Source: Cytophagales bacterium (GTDB lineage Bacteria > Bacteroidota > Bacteroidia > Cytophagales > Cyclobacteriaceae). From it: a stretch of 49,775 nucleotides of DNA. Numbering within the stretch: position 1 is the first letter of the stretch; the number at the start of each line of letters is the position of its first letter. Shown piece after piece: positions 1-8,927 of this stretch. Below the pieces are notes generated by a model that saw nothing but the letters and a program-made list of their open reading frames with translations, ran no database searches and was not told the DNA's origin. The position numbers and the translations under genes are program-made. Where the stretch lies: NCBI GenBank assembly GCA_016124425.1, contig WGNT01000077.1, forward strand, positions 1 through 49,775. The letters are read 5' to 3'.

Positions 1-142
1 AAAATATATGCCGTCTCGACATTTGAGGGCGTTGTTAGCAAACAGGTCAATCATTTGACGCCACATTCGGAAATTTTAAAAAACGTACGTCTATTGGCAA
101 AGATAATTGACAAAAATAACAAGGATTAAATAAAACAAATTG

Positions 143-150
143 TACATTTG
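143..150 (+). promoter_or_regulatory. Candidate Bacteroidota -7 promoter box
   Basis: The octamer TACATTTG, followed by CGGCA, matches the Bacteroidota sigma-A -7 consensus TAnnTTTG exactly. It lies 17 bases before the ATG of the small exported protein at the head of the carbon locus, so the leader would be only about a dozen bases. No convincing -33 TTTG sits at the usual 19-21 base spacing, so this is a candidate from one element only. Confidence 0.5.
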
Positions 151-167
151 CGGCAGTTAGACATCTC

Positions 168-593
168 ATGAACTCAGTTCAATCACATTCCGATCGTACT
201 CTTAGCAGAACCGTTAACCGGTTTCTGCAAACGGTCAGTTTGGTATTTTTAGTTTTGTCTGCTTCCGCGTTTTTCCCTATTGAAGCCATAGCGGGGCTTA
301 TCACACAGGAATCAGAACATTTCAGGCAGGAGCGCGTACAGTCCCCCCTTTCAGCCAGCGTGTCAAAAGACCACGTTTTTATCGTTGGGCTGGAAGTAGA
401 GGAAGTAGAAGAATCCAAAGAAGAGAATAAGGAAGGCGCGGAAGGTTGCTTTGTCTTTTGCTCTCCTTCGAGTGTTGCCGCGAGCGATCATGTTTTCTCT
501 GCTGAGGATTTTTTGAATGGTACACCTATTGTTCGACTCCACAAAGCACCCCTTTATTTGCTTTTTCATAATTTGAGGATACCCAATACCTGA
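168..593 (+). CDS. Small exported or membrane-anchored orphan protein
   Basis: I do not recognise this 141-residue protein. A basic N-terminus (residues 1-18) is followed by one hydrophobic stretch (about 20-43) that reads as a signal peptide or signal anchor, with possible cleavage after an Ala-rich end near AIA-G. The middle (about 75-92) is strongly acidic, rich in Glu with some Lys, and is followed by a Cys-containing segment (CFVFC) and a hydrophobic tail. A well-formed -7 promoter box lies just upstream. The next gene, dabA, begins 72 bases later on the same strand, so co-transcription is plausible, although a short ACCGG/CCGGT inverted repeat lies in the gap (605-626). An accessory role in inorganic carbon uptake is only a guess from position. 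The region before it (1-142) shows no gene. Confidence 0.55.
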   Translation: MNSVQSHSDRTLSRTVNRFLQTVSLVFLVLSASAFFPIEAIAGLITQESEHFRQERVQSPLSASVSKDHVFIVGLEVEEVEESKEENKEGAEGCFVFCSPSSVAASDHVFSAEDFLNGTPIVRLHKAPLYLLFHNLRIPNT

Positions 594-665
594 TTTTTCT
601 GCCCACCGGAACCCACTTAAACCGGTCGTTTTCTACTTAACTTCTACATTTTAATCTTATTCGCT

Positions 666-3158
666 ATGGCGCATCGCGTGTCATTCGACCTGGAGCAAAC
701 ATTGCTTGAGCTGGGTCATTATTTGCCTGCACAGGCACCTTTAAAGGATTTTGTGCATCACAATACCCTTCATGCCTTTCAAAGCCTCACATTTCACAAA
801 GCCGTGCAGAAGGCTTCTGAAAACTTCGGTTATACGGTATATTGGAACATTGATAAATACAGGGAATTGTATCATCAAAATAAGATTAATTCCGATATAC
901 TCGACCGAGTCATTGGAGATCATAAGCCTTCACAGGAACTTAGCTATTGGAAAAACCTACTTCTAGATCTTCCGGTAGAAGACTTTCCACAGCCGAAAGT
1001 GGGCCTATTGCGGTCACTCTGGAAAAAGCACTACAACATAAACCTTGACAAGGAAGTACACCAAAATCTCTTCCGCATCGTAAGTGCCTACTTGGATCAA
1101 GGAATCGCCATTTGGGGTTTTCCGTCCTCCGCGAAAAGTCTTTTAGCTGGATTGCATGCGTTGGAAAAAAACAGCTACAGTTCATTCCTAAAAACCAGCC
1201 GGGCCCGAACACTCTTTTTCAACCATCGCACAACGTTGGAGGATCTGCTTTCCATCTTAGTAGGCAAAACTGATCGTTTCGAGCAGTATCTCTTTGACCA
1301 GCAATTTGCCCATCCAGGATGGTCTGGGATGGTTGCTGTCCTAGAACGTCAGCCCGCCTCCCTGTTGGATAAGCGGCCTGTTTCCTTGCATGACTTCATT
1401 TTCCTGGAATGCATCCTAGAAATAGATGCGTTGGAAAAAAGAAAAGGTAACTCGTGGAATTCCCTTGCGGATTTTATTCCGGATGAATTTACGCACATTC
1501 TCGGGGAAACCGCCAATTCGGAGCTATTCGAGACGCACAGGTTGTGGCAAGAGGCACTTGAATGGTCGTACTATGACCAGGTGATCAAAGGGCTTCAGAC
1601 ACCTAGCGGTACTGTATCGGAGTCGAAAAAACCGTCCTTTCAAGCCCTCTTCTGTATCGACGACCGTTGTTGTTCCATCAGGAGGTACGTGGAACGATTT
1701 TCTCCGGATTCTCAGACCTATGGTACGGCAGGGTTTTTCAACTTGCCCTTTTACTTCCAACCGGAGCACGGAAAGTTTATGACTAAAGTCTGTCCGGCGC
1801 CGGTGAATCCCGCTCATGTAATCAAAGAGAGTGAATCCAAACTCCGCCACCAAAAAGATGCCCATTTCAGCAAACATACAAAAGGAATTTTTGGAGGATG
1901 GGCGATTTCGCAGACGATGGGGTTTTGGTCTGCGCTAAAGCTTGCGAAAAGTATCTTTTCGCCCGCTGAAACCCCGGCCATGGTGTCTTCCTTTCAGCAC
2001 ATGGACCCGCACGGAAAATTATCCGTGATCAGTGAAGATACTGACGATAAACACCAAGGCCTTCAAATAGGATTCACCCTGGATGAGATGACCAACTCCA
2101 TGGAAGCGCTACTAAAAAGCATCGGATTGATCGCCGACTTTGCTCCATTGGTATACATAATCGGTCATGGTGCCAGTTCTGTGAACAACACACATTATGC
2201 AGGCTATGATTGCGGAGCCTGCAGTGGACGAGCCGGATCGGTGAATGCCCGGGTAGCCGCACAAATCGGGAATAACCGGGCGGTCAGAGAGCGCTTAGCT
2301 ACACGGGGCATCCTCATTCCCGACGGTACCCAGTTCGTGGGAGGGCTTCACGATACAACTAGAGATGAAATGGAATTTTATGATCTTGAGGTGCTCGCTG
2401 ACGCCAATCAGATGCGTCATCAGCAACATATGCGGTCCTTTGATACGGCACTAGCTTACAATGCCAAAGAAAGATCACGCAGATTTCAAACGGTAGATTC
2501 CACACAGGACGCAAAGAAGGTTCATGACCAGGTAAAACTTCGAGCCATGTCGCTATTTGAGCCGCGTCCAGAATGGAACCACGCAACCAATGCACTTTGC
2601 ATCATTGGCAGAAGGGAAAGCAACCGTCATCTCTTTTTGGATAAACGGGCCTTCCTGAATTCCTACGACCACCGCATAGATCCTGAAGGCCACTTTCTCT
2701 TGGGTATTCTAAAGGCGGTGGCACCTGTATGTGGTGGTATTAACCTTGAATACTATTTTTCTAAGGTAGATAACCAACGGCTTGGTGCCGGAAGCAAGCT
2801 TCCCCATAACGTAATCGGTCTGATCGGTGTAGCTAACGGAATGGAGGGCGACCTACGAACGGGTTTGCCGCAGCAGATGGTCGATATTCATGACCCGCTA
2901 CGGATTCTGATTACAGTAGACCATTATCCCGAGGTAGTACTAAAAGTCATTCAAGCCGACCCGCAGACGTATACCTGGTTTGCCAATGACTGGGTGAAAC
3001 TAGTCTGTATTCACCCTGATGACAAACAGGCTTATGTATTCCGGACCAATGGCTTTGAGTCCTATGAACCGCTTTCCCAAGCCATTCAGGCTGTATCCGA
3101 TTTAGATGCACTCTTGGCGTCTACCAGTGAAAATTTACCGGTCTTCCTGATTGCTTAA
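666..3158 (+). CDS. dabA: Inorganic carbon transporter subunit DabA (DUF2309)
   Basis: Cytoplasmic, membrane-associated subunit of the DAB complex, which couples ion flow through DabB to one-way conversion of CO2 to bicarbonate, so raising cell bicarbonate. The 830-residue protein has the family's usual length. The beta-carbonic-anhydrase-like zinc site known from Halothiobacillus DabA (Cys351, Asp353, His524, Cys539) is recognisable: CIDDR places Cys330, Asp332 and Arg334, and the HGASS segment gives His501 with Cys516 fifteen residues on, the same spacing as the reference pair. All required ligands and the Arg of the Asp-Arg dyad are present, so the enzyme looks active. dabB follows with a 4-base gap, then a SulP permease and a carbonic-anhydrase-like gene. 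In a heterotroph the likely purpose is feeding bicarbonate to carboxylases; that is inference. Confidence 0.95.
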   Translation: MAHRVSFDLEQTLLELGHYLPAQAPLKDFVHHNTLHAFQSLTFHKAVQKASENFGYTVYWNIDKYRELYHQNKINSDILDRVIGDHKPSQELSYWKNLLLDLPVEDFPQPKVGLLRSLWKKHYNINLDKEVHQNLFRIVSAYLDQGIAIWGFPSSAKSLLAGLHALEKNSYSSFLKTSRARTLFFNHRTTLEDLLSILVGKTDRFEQYLFDQQFAHPGWSGMVAVLERQPASLLDKRPVSLHDFIFLECILEIDALEKRKGNSWNSLADFIPDEFTHILGETANSELFETHRLWQEALEWSYYDQVIKGLQTPSGTVSESKKPSFQALFCIDDRCCSIRRYVERFSPDSQTYGTAGFFNLPFYFQPEHGKFMTKVCPAPVNPAHVIKESESKLRHQKDAHFSKHTKGIFGGWAISQTMGFWSALKLAKSIFSPAETPAMVSSFQHMDPHGKLSVISEDTDDKHQGLQIGFTLDEMTNSMEALLKSIGLIADFAPLVYIIGHGASSVNNTHYAGYDCGACSGRAGSVNARVAAQIGNNRAVRERLATRGILIPDGTQFVGGLHDTTRDEMEFYDLEVLADANQMRHQQHMRSFDTALAYNAKERSRRFQTVDSTQDAKKVHDQVKLRAMSLFEPRPEWNHATNALCIIGRRESNRHLFLDKRAFLNSYDHRIDPEGHFLLGILKAVAPVCGGINLEYYFSKVDNQRLGAGSKLPHNVIGLIGVANGMEGDLRTGLPQQMVDIHDPLRILITVDHYPEVVLKVIQADPQTYTWFANDWVKLVCIHPDDKQAYVFRTNGFESYEPLSQAIQAVSDLDALLASTSENLPVFLIA

Positions 3159-3162
3159 TCTT

Positions 3163-5040
3163 ATGATACACCAACTTATCATCAGTGCCTTTGTATTGGT
3201 TCCGCTCTTTGGCTTTGTCATTTCGCTGTTCCTTCCCAAGCATTGGGAGTCTGGCTTTTCGGCTGTAGCATTTGGAATGATTAGCATACAGTTGATTTTC
3301 CTTACAGGCTATGTCATCTATTGGTTGTTTTCAGGTAGCACTCCGGTCAATATCGCAGAGATGGAGCTATACAATGATGGTATTTACCGTTTTCTGTTGG
3401 ACTTCTACTTCGACACAATTACCGCGGTATACCTTTGGGTAGGTACCTTCATCACCTTTCTCATTACACGGTACAGCCGGTTTTACATGCATCTGGAAGC
3501 GGGGTACAAACGGTTTTTCAACACGTTGCTGTTTTTCTACCTTGCCTATAGCCTCACTGTACTGGCGGGAAATTTCGAAACCCTGTTTCTGGGTTGGGAA
3601 ATGTTGGGCATATCCTCCTTTCTATTGATCGCATTTTACAGGGAAAGGTATTTACCAGTGAGGAATGCATTGAAGGTTTTCTCGATCTACCGGATAGGGG
3701 ATATTGGGATCATTTTGGCGATGTGGGCCAGCCATCATCTTTGGCATGAAAACATCACCTTTATCAAGCTCTTGGACGGGCCCTTGGTAGCTACACAGCT
3801 CGCGACACATGGTGGCATTGGACTGTTCATAGGCATTTGCCTGCTTGTAGCAGCGGCCGCCAAATCTGCCCAATTACCGTTCTCCTCGTGGCTTCCCCGA
3901 GCGATGGAAGGGCCGACGCCATCATCTGCCATTTTCTATGGTTCCTTATCGGTGCATTTTGGGGTGTTTCTATTGCTGAGAACATATCCTTTTTGGGAGC
4001 ATGAGCCTACAGTCAGGGTGATGATCGGACTGTTGGGTCTGGCAACAGCGCTTATCGCGTACCCCATTGCCCGGGTGCAGTCGACCATCAAAACCCAGAT
4101 CGCCTACGCCTCGATCGCCCAGATTGGGATCATGTTTATTGAAGTGGCCCTTGGTTTGGAAACGTTGGTATTGATCCATTTCGCCGGGAACGCTTTTCTG
4201 AGGACCTATCAGCTGCTGGTATCTCCATCCGTAGTGGCCTATTTAATACGGGATACGTTTTACAATTTCAGATCCCGCAAGCCGTCAATTGAGGACACCT
4301 TTCCGAAAAAGTTGGCGTATAGCCTCTACGTATTGTCCCTCAAAGAATGGAACCTGGATCATTTCTTCAATGCTTGGGTTTTTGGTCCGGTGAAGCAGCT
4401 AGGGCGTAAACTCCAATTCATTTCCATGAATTATTTGCTCCTTATCCTGCTTCCTGTGTATGTGATAGGCATCGTGGTCTATTTTCACCAAACCTGGCTT
4501 CCTTCAAGTATAATTTCCTCCATACCGACACTATTGGGCTTTTTGGGCATGCTGTTGGTATTTCGGGCCTTTTCGGAAAGGACCTCCCCAGCGCTGGCTT
4601 TGGCACTTGTCGTGTCAAACCATTTCTGGACTGCATTAGCCGTCTCCTTCAATGAAACCTTCGATTATTTGCAGACCGAAATCTACATCAGCGGTGTGAT
4701 TGTCACCGGGGCTATTGGTTTCTGGTGTTTAAGATACCTCAGAAAGAAAGAACGGCAACACGTTGATTTAAGCCAATACCACGGGCACGTGTATGAGTAT
4801 CCCAAACTGGCGTTGGTTTATTTTCTGGTTACGTTGGGCATTATGGGTTTTCCTATTACGCCCACCTTCATCGGTGTGGATCTGCTCTTCAGTCATATTC
4901 ATGAGGACCAGTACTTTCTCGCCGCGTTTCTAGCCATCAGCTATGTTTTCGGCGGAATCGCCCTGATCAGGATTTACGTCCGGCTGTTCCTTGGCCCGCA
5001 TATAAAAAATTATCACGCTACTGCACTAAAAACTTCCTAA
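3163..5040 (+). CDS. dabB: DabB, NADH dehydrogenase subunit L (ND5)-like membrane subunit
   Basis: Polytopic inner-membrane subunit of the DAB inorganic-carbon complex, homologous to the proton-pumping ND5/NuoL/Mrp antiporter subunits; it carries the cation flux that drives DabA. The protein is about 625 residues of mostly hydrophobic helices. Family hallmarks are GWEMLG (the Glu in TM5 of antiporter-like subunits), the Lys-containing AAAAKSAQLPF segment, and WLPRAMEGPTPSSA. The in-frame TTG at 3151 would overlap dabA, but the ATG at 3163 lies 4 bases after the dabA stop and starts directly at the first membrane helix, so I prefer it. The last part (about residues 510-625) is a Bacteroidota-style extension with a charged KKERQHVDL loop. 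Because it sits beside dabA, it is DabB and not part of complex I. Confidence 0.93.
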   Translation: MIHQLIISAFVLVPLFGFVISLFLPKHWESGFSAVAFGMISIQLIFLTGYVIYWLFSGSTPVNIAEMELYNDGIYRFLLDFYFDTITAVYLWVGTFITFLITRYSRFYMHLEAGYKRFFNTLLFFYLAYSLTVLAGNFETLFLGWEMLGISSFLLIAFYRERYLPVRNALKVFSIYRIGDIGIILAMWASHHLWHENITFIKLLDGPLVATQLATHGGIGLFIGICLLVAAAAKSAQLPFSSWLPRAMEGPTPSSAIFYGSLSVHFGVFLLLRTYPFWEHEPTVRVMIGLLGLATALIAYPIARVQSTIKTQIAYASIAQIGIMFIEVALGLETLVLIHFAGNAFLRTYQLLVSPSVVAYLIRDTFYNFRSRKPSIEDTFPKKLAYSLYVLSLKEWNLDHFFNAWVFGPVKQLGRKLQFISMNYLLLILLPVYVIGIVVYFHQTWLPSSIISSIPTLLGFLGMLLVFRAFSERTSPALALALVVSNHFWTALAVSFNETFDYLQTEIYISGVIVTGAIGFWCLRYLRKKERQHVDLSQYHGHVYEYPKLALVYFLVTLGIMGFPITPTFIGVDLLFSHIHEDQYFLAAFLAISYVFGGIALIRIYVRLFLGPHIKNYHATALKTS

Positions 5041-5051
5041 TCGACCGTATT

Positions 5052-6689
5052 ATGAACAAACAAATCACTGAAGTACCTCAAGCTGGACTTGCTGGGCTTC
5101 GCAAAAACTGGAAATCTGATCTTACAGCCGGGTTTTTAGTTTTTCTCATCGCACTTCCCCTCTGTCTGGGGATATCCATGGCGTCGGGATTTCCGCCTGT
5201 CGCGGGTATTTTTACAGCCATCATTGGTGGTATGTTAGTCACTTTCCTCGGAGGATCTCAGCTGACGATCAAAGGTCCTGCCGCAGGACTAATTATAATC
5301 GCCTTAGGTGCCGTAAATGAACTAGGACAGGGCGATCCGGCGGCAGGCTATAGGCTGGCTCTCGCCGTAATTGTAGTCTCAGGTATGCTTCAAATTGTGT
5401 TTGGATGGATAAAATCGGGCGTATTAGCCGATTTCTTCCCTTCCGCTGCGGTTCATGGGATGTTGGCTGCTATAGGAATTATCATCATTGCCAAGCAGTT
5501 ATACACAATGATAGGTGTCAAGCCGGAAGCCAACGAAACATTGGAGCTATTTGCCGCGCTTCCCGGCGCATTTAAGGATATAAATCCTGATATCGCAATC
5601 ATTGGTGGAATCAGCTTGCTGATTATGTTTTTGTTTCCGCTGTTCAAAAACAACTACATTAAGAAGCTACCCGCTCCACTGATTGTTATTCTGGTGTCCA
5701 TTCCACTTGGAATCTACTTTGATTTGGAGCATGAGCACAAATATTTGTTCCTGGACGGCCATGAATACAGCATCGGACCAAGATTTTTGGTAACGCTACC
5801 TGAAAATTTGCTTTCAGCTATCACATTCCCCGATTTTTCCCAGATATTTTCCATGACTTCTATCAAGTACGTCATCATGTTTGCGCTTGTGGGCAGTTTG
5901 GAATCACTTCTTAGCACGAAAGCGATAGACAGCTTGGATCCATATAAGCGAAAATCCAACATGAATAAAGACCTGGTAGGAGTGGGTATAGGCAATACCC
6001 TCGCCGGATTGATTGGTGGTTTGCCGATGATTTCCGAGATCGTAAGAAGTTCTGCCAACATCAACAATGGTGGTAAAACAGCCTGGTCCAATTTCTTTCA
6101 TGGCGTGTTTCTATTGGTGTTTGTGGCTTTTTTCCCGCTGCTTATCCACCAGATTCCCTTGGCAGCTTTGGCGGCCATGCTGGTTTACACGGGATTTAGA
6201 CTTGCTTCCCCGAAGGAGTTTTACCTTACTTACAAAATAGGCTCTGAGCAGTTGCTGATATTTTTGGTGACCATAATTGCCACCCTTGCTACCGATTTGT
6301 TGATAGGGATCGGGCTGGGAATTTTAACAAAAATCATCCTTCACCTGAGAAGCGGATTACCCATCCGGTACATATTCAAACCGCTTTTCACGGTAACCAA
6401 TCCCGAAGACAGCGACACCTATACCGTATCCGTATTCCATTCCGCAGTGTTCAGCAACTACATCAAGCTAAAGAAGTTTTTGGATACACTCCCCCGAAAA
6501 AAGGCTGTGGTTTTGGATTTTACCAATGCCAATCTAATTGACCACACGGTGATGGAAAACCTGCATCAATACCAACATGATTACATAAACGAAGGGGGCA
6601 CCTTTGACCTGGTAGGCATGGATCATTTGCAGAAAAAGTCGGATCACCACTTGGCAAGTCGCAAAGTAAAGAAGACTAAAGCGGTATGA
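5052..6689 (+). CDS. SulP-family anion permease, probable bicarbonate transporter
   Basis: Inner-membrane SLC26/SulP permease of 545 residues with the usual layout: a membrane domain of 10-14 helices (about residues 25-430) and a C-terminal STAS domain (about 440-530, with the VVLDFTNANLIDH core). Near the N-terminus are the SulP signatures FLVFLIALPLCLGI and PPVAGIFTAIIGG. It follows dabB by 11 bases and overlaps the carbonic-anhydrase-like gene by 4 bases (ATGA), which indicates coupled translation. Pairing of SulP permeases with beta-carbonic anhydrases is a known arrangement and, with DabAB upstream, points to bicarbonate rather than sulfate as substrate. The STAS domain is followed by a basic tail rich in Lys and His. 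Substrate assignment is inference; the family call is firm. Confidence 0.9.
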   Translation: MNKQITEVPQAGLAGLRKNWKSDLTAGFLVFLIALPLCLGISMASGFPPVAGIFTAIIGGMLVTFLGGSQLTIKGPAAGLIIIALGAVNELGQGDPAAGYRLALAVIVVSGMLQIVFGWIKSGVLADFFPSAAVHGMLAAIGIIIIAKQLYTMIGVKPEANETLELFAALPGAFKDINPDIAIIGGISLLIMFLFPLFKNNYIKKLPAPLIVILVSIPLGIYFDLEHEHKYLFLDGHEYSIGPRFLVTLPENLLSAITFPDFSQIFSMTSIKYVIMFALVGSLESLLSTKAIDSLDPYKRKSNMNKDLVGVGIGNTLAGLIGGLPMISEIVRSSANINNGGKTAWSNFFHGVFLLVFVAFFPLLIHQIPLAALAAMLVYTGFRLASPKEFYLTYKIGSEQLLIFLVTIIATLATDLLIGIGLGILTKIILHLRSGLPIRYIFKPLFTVTNPEDSDTYTVSVFHSAVFSNYIKLKKFLDTLPRKKAVVLDFTNANLIDHTVMENLHQYQHDYINEGGTFDLVGMDHLQKKSDHHLASRKVKKTKAV

Positions 6690-7222
6690 AAAATCTGCCA
6701 ACAACCCAATTGATAGATTTCCTCTACGCGATCAAGGAAAAGACACTACTGATCACCTGCATGGATTTTGACAGTATTGTAACTCTGGCGAACAACAGGC
6801 AAGTGATATTGCGGACTGTACTGGGTATGGACCTGAATGGCTGCTGCGAGCAGGCAATTTCAGAGATCGCAGCATTGATAAAGGATCAGGACATTGCCCA
6901 AGTGATTTTGCTGGCTCATTCGTGCTGTCCGGTACATGAACACTTGCTGACAGATTTTGACAGCGATGCCAGGTGGGCAGACCTTGCGAACAAGATCAGA
7001 GAAAATCGGCTGCAGCTTCTCGAAGACGGGGTTTCCCTGCTCGATTGTAAACAGTTTGTGTTTGGCCATGCCAGGGAGCAGTTTCACTTCTTAGATAACT
7101 TTTTGAAAAACTATTGCAGCACAGTGGCTATCAAGATACCTAGGACAAGATGTCTTGTTGCTGAATCTAAATTCACTTTCACGGAACTCGTAAGAATTGA
7201 GATCAGTGCCTATAAAAACTAG
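6686..7222 (+). CDS. Beta-carbonic-anhydrase-like protein with an altered active site
   Basis: A 178-residue cytoplasmic protein with the beta-carbonic anhydrase metal pattern. Cys25 and Asp27 lie in TCMDFD, and His78 and Cys81 lie in AHSCCP, giving a Cys-to-His spacing of 53, close to the 56 of the E. coli enzyme. The zinc ligands Cys, His, Cys and the Asp are thus kept, but the family motif C-x-D-S-R is here C-M-D-F-D: the Arg that pairs with Asp and opens the active site is replaced by Asp29. The protein is somewhat shorter than typical members (about 200-220). It overlaps the SulP gene by 4 bases and precedes the DUF2490 gene by 7, so it belongs to the carbon-uptake operon. It may be a weak or inactive carbonic anhydrase, a bicarbonate sensor or a SulP partner. 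Confidence 0.7.
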   Translation: MKNLPTTQLIDFLYAIKEKTLLITCMDFDSIVTLANNRQVILRTVLGMDLNGCCEQAISEIAALIKDQDIAQVILLAHSCCPVHEHLLTDFDSDARWADLANKIRENRLQLLEDGVSLLDCKQFVFGHAREQFHFLDNFLKNYCSTVAIKIPRTRCLVAESKFTFTELVRIEISAYKN

Positions 7223-7229
7223 CATAATT

Positions 7230-7970
7230 ATGATAACCAGACAAATTAAACTCACAATATATTTTCTACTGCTATTTACCTACAGTGGTTATGGACAGGA
7301 AATGGAAAAGGCGCCAACACATTCTTGGAGTTTGCTGATTAACCGGGTGCAACTATCCCACCATTGGTTCTTGACCAACGAATTGCATCAGAGGAATCGT
7401 TGGTTCTTTGAAGACAAGGGGCAGTTTCTACTGAGACCGTCAATTGATTATAAGCTCACAAATCAACTGGAGCTTTCTCTAGGGTATACTTATATCAGCA
7501 CCAATCCAGAAGAACCCTATCCCCTGAAGGCATTTTCTACAGAGCACAATATGTGGCAGCAGGCACTCATGAAGTTCGACATCGGGAAGGTCCACCTTAT
7601 CAATCGGTTTAGACAGGAAAACCGTTGGATAGACCACCTCGACGGTGTCAATGGCGAATATGTGAAAAATGGAAACGATTATGCCAACCGATTCAGGTAC
7701 CGCTTTACCACTTCTTTTGACGTCTACACTTTCGATAACCAAAAAAGCGCCCTATTTATCACTGCCTTTGATGAAATATGGTTCAATCAGGATGAACGTC
7801 TACGCCCGGTGTCATTTGCCCGAAACTGGGCTTATGTTGGAGTTGGATACAAACTGGACAAGGACACAAATTTTCAGGTTGGTTACATGAATCAGTGGGA
7901 TAAGGCAGCGAACACATATTTCCAGACAAACATCGTTCAATTTACGGTTCAGAAGAATTTCTTCCATTAA
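7230..7970 (+). CDS. DUF2490 outer-membrane beta-barrel protein
   Basis: A 246-residue exported protein with an N-terminal signal peptide (hydrophobic stretch ending near GYGQ). The remainder is alternating aromatic/polar strands (NRVQLSHHWFL, FRQENRWI, FRYRFTTSF, WAYVGVGY) ending in the terminal strand FTVQKNFFH, as in DUF2490 proteins predicted to form small outer-membrane barrels. An in-frame TTG at 7197 lies inside the previous gene; the ATG at 7230, 7 bases after its stop, directly precedes the signal peptide and is preferred. As last gene of the DabAB-SulP operon it could be an outer-membrane pore for anions, but there is no direct evidence. A hairpin terminator follows. Confidence 0.75.
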   Translation: MITRQIKLTIYFLLLFTYSGYGQEMEKAPTHSWSLLINRVQLSHHWFLTNELHQRNRWFFEDKGQFLLRPSIDYKLTNQLELSLGYTYISTNPEEPYPLKAFSTEHNMWQQALMKFDIGKVHLINRFRQENRWIDHLDGVNGEYVKNGNDYANRFRYRFTTSFDVYTFDNQKSALFITAFDEIWFNQDERLRPVSFARNWAYVGVGYKLDKDTNFQVGYMNQWDKAANTYFQTNIVQFTVQKNFFH

Positions 7971-8445
7971 AACTGAATTCTTTTAATGATCAAATAGGAA
8001 CCTGTTGATATAAGTCCCGGTTCGCCTGCCAACTCGTCGGAGGGCCGGGATATTTTTTACCTTGAATAAGGGGTAACATAAATGGAGCAATGACGCCGAA
8101 AAGGCTACATACCTATTTCCTGAACCAAAAATTCCACCTTCAGAATCACCTCATGAACGCCTGAAAAGACATCTTTTTGCGGATAAAAAGAATCCTGAGA
8201 AACAGGTAAAAATAAAAACACACGGCATGGATATTGCGCATTTGATACACAATAGAGTAGCGGAAAATGCTTCTTCTAAAGCCAAAATTAAGCCTGCCTC
8301 TTTTGTTGATTAAAACAATACCTTGGTTTCGTACCGAATAGTCCAAAGGATTAATTACCTTAGTTGTAAATTGGAGGCATTCTAATAGATTTTTTAATTT
8401 TCCTTACCCTATGCCCTTCTTGCTATACACTATAAAGAAACGATA
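7971..8445. other. Intergenic region with a start-less open frame
   Basis: Apart from the terminator, the stretch holds a plus-strand frame open for 78 codons between stops at 8074 and 8311. It is rich in Lys, Pro and His and has no start codon near its upstream end. It may be a decayed gene end or chance; I do not recognise it. No convincing promoter for the following lipoprotein gene was found. Confidence 0.3.
8015..8057 (+). terminator. Probable rho-independent terminator of the dab operon
   Basis: TCCCGG (8015-8020) pairs with CCGGGA (8045-8050) across a 24-base loop that can pair a little further inside, followed by TATTTTTT. It lies 45 bases after the DUF2490 stop. The stem is short, so moderate confidence. 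Confidence 0.5.
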
Positions 8446-8910
8446 ATGAAATTGAATACATGGATCAATGTAGGACTTCTATTTTTACCCCCAATACTTG
8501 GACTGGTGAGCTGCGCCGATCCAACTGAAGTATATAAAAGAGATATCCCTGGGGATGAGGTAATTGATCGATCGTCTCTGTTAGTATATCCAAATACGGA
8601 TCAAAACGTAGAGAACCCAGCCGCAAATCAACCATGGAGTAGTCTGAAGCTCATACAATATACCGACCGGATAAAGGAAATCGAAACCAACCTGGAACGT
8701 ATGCGGGCCAGTCTCACTTCAGAAAACAAGCTCACACTTCCATTAGGAGGGGAATTGTATGACTTAAGCAAAAGGATATTGGATTTGAAACTCCAAATGA
8801 GAGAAGCACTGCTGTATCCTAGAGTCTATTGGGAGGCATTCGAACCCAAACTCATAGAGGAACTGGAAGAACTTGAGGCATCTCTTGCCGAACTGGGAAA
8901 TGGCAGCTAA
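8446..8910 (+). CDS. Small lipoprotein of unknown function
   Basis: A 154-residue protein with a signal peptide II: hydrophobic residues 9-20 followed by the lipobox LVSC with Cys23 as the lipidated residue. The next residues are ADPTE, with acid close to the Cys as is common in surface-exported Bacteroidota lipoproteins. The mature part is largely helical and charged, with heptad-like Leu spacing in two segments (about 70-92 and 105-150), suggesting a short coiled coil. I do not recognise a family. It stands alone, head-on to the SusC1 operon; a hairpin lies just after its stop. Confidence 0.65.
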   Translation: MKLNTWINVGLLFLPPILGLVSCADPTEVYKRDIPGDEVIDRSSLLVYPNTDQNVENPAANQPWSSLKLIQYTDRIKEIETNLERMRASLTSENKLTLPLGGELYDLSKRILDLKLQMREALLYPRVYWEAFEPKLIEELEELEASLAELGNGS

Positions 8911-8927
8911 AAAACAGCAACACGCTT

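Noticed and set aside
3151..3162. TTG start for dabB overlapping dabA
   Set aside because: The ATG at 3163 is a better start codon, sits right after the dabA stop and directly precedes the first membrane helix.
8146..8346. 66-codon minus-strand frame
   Set aside because: Antisense to another equally long open frame, low complexity, no promoter or family likeness.
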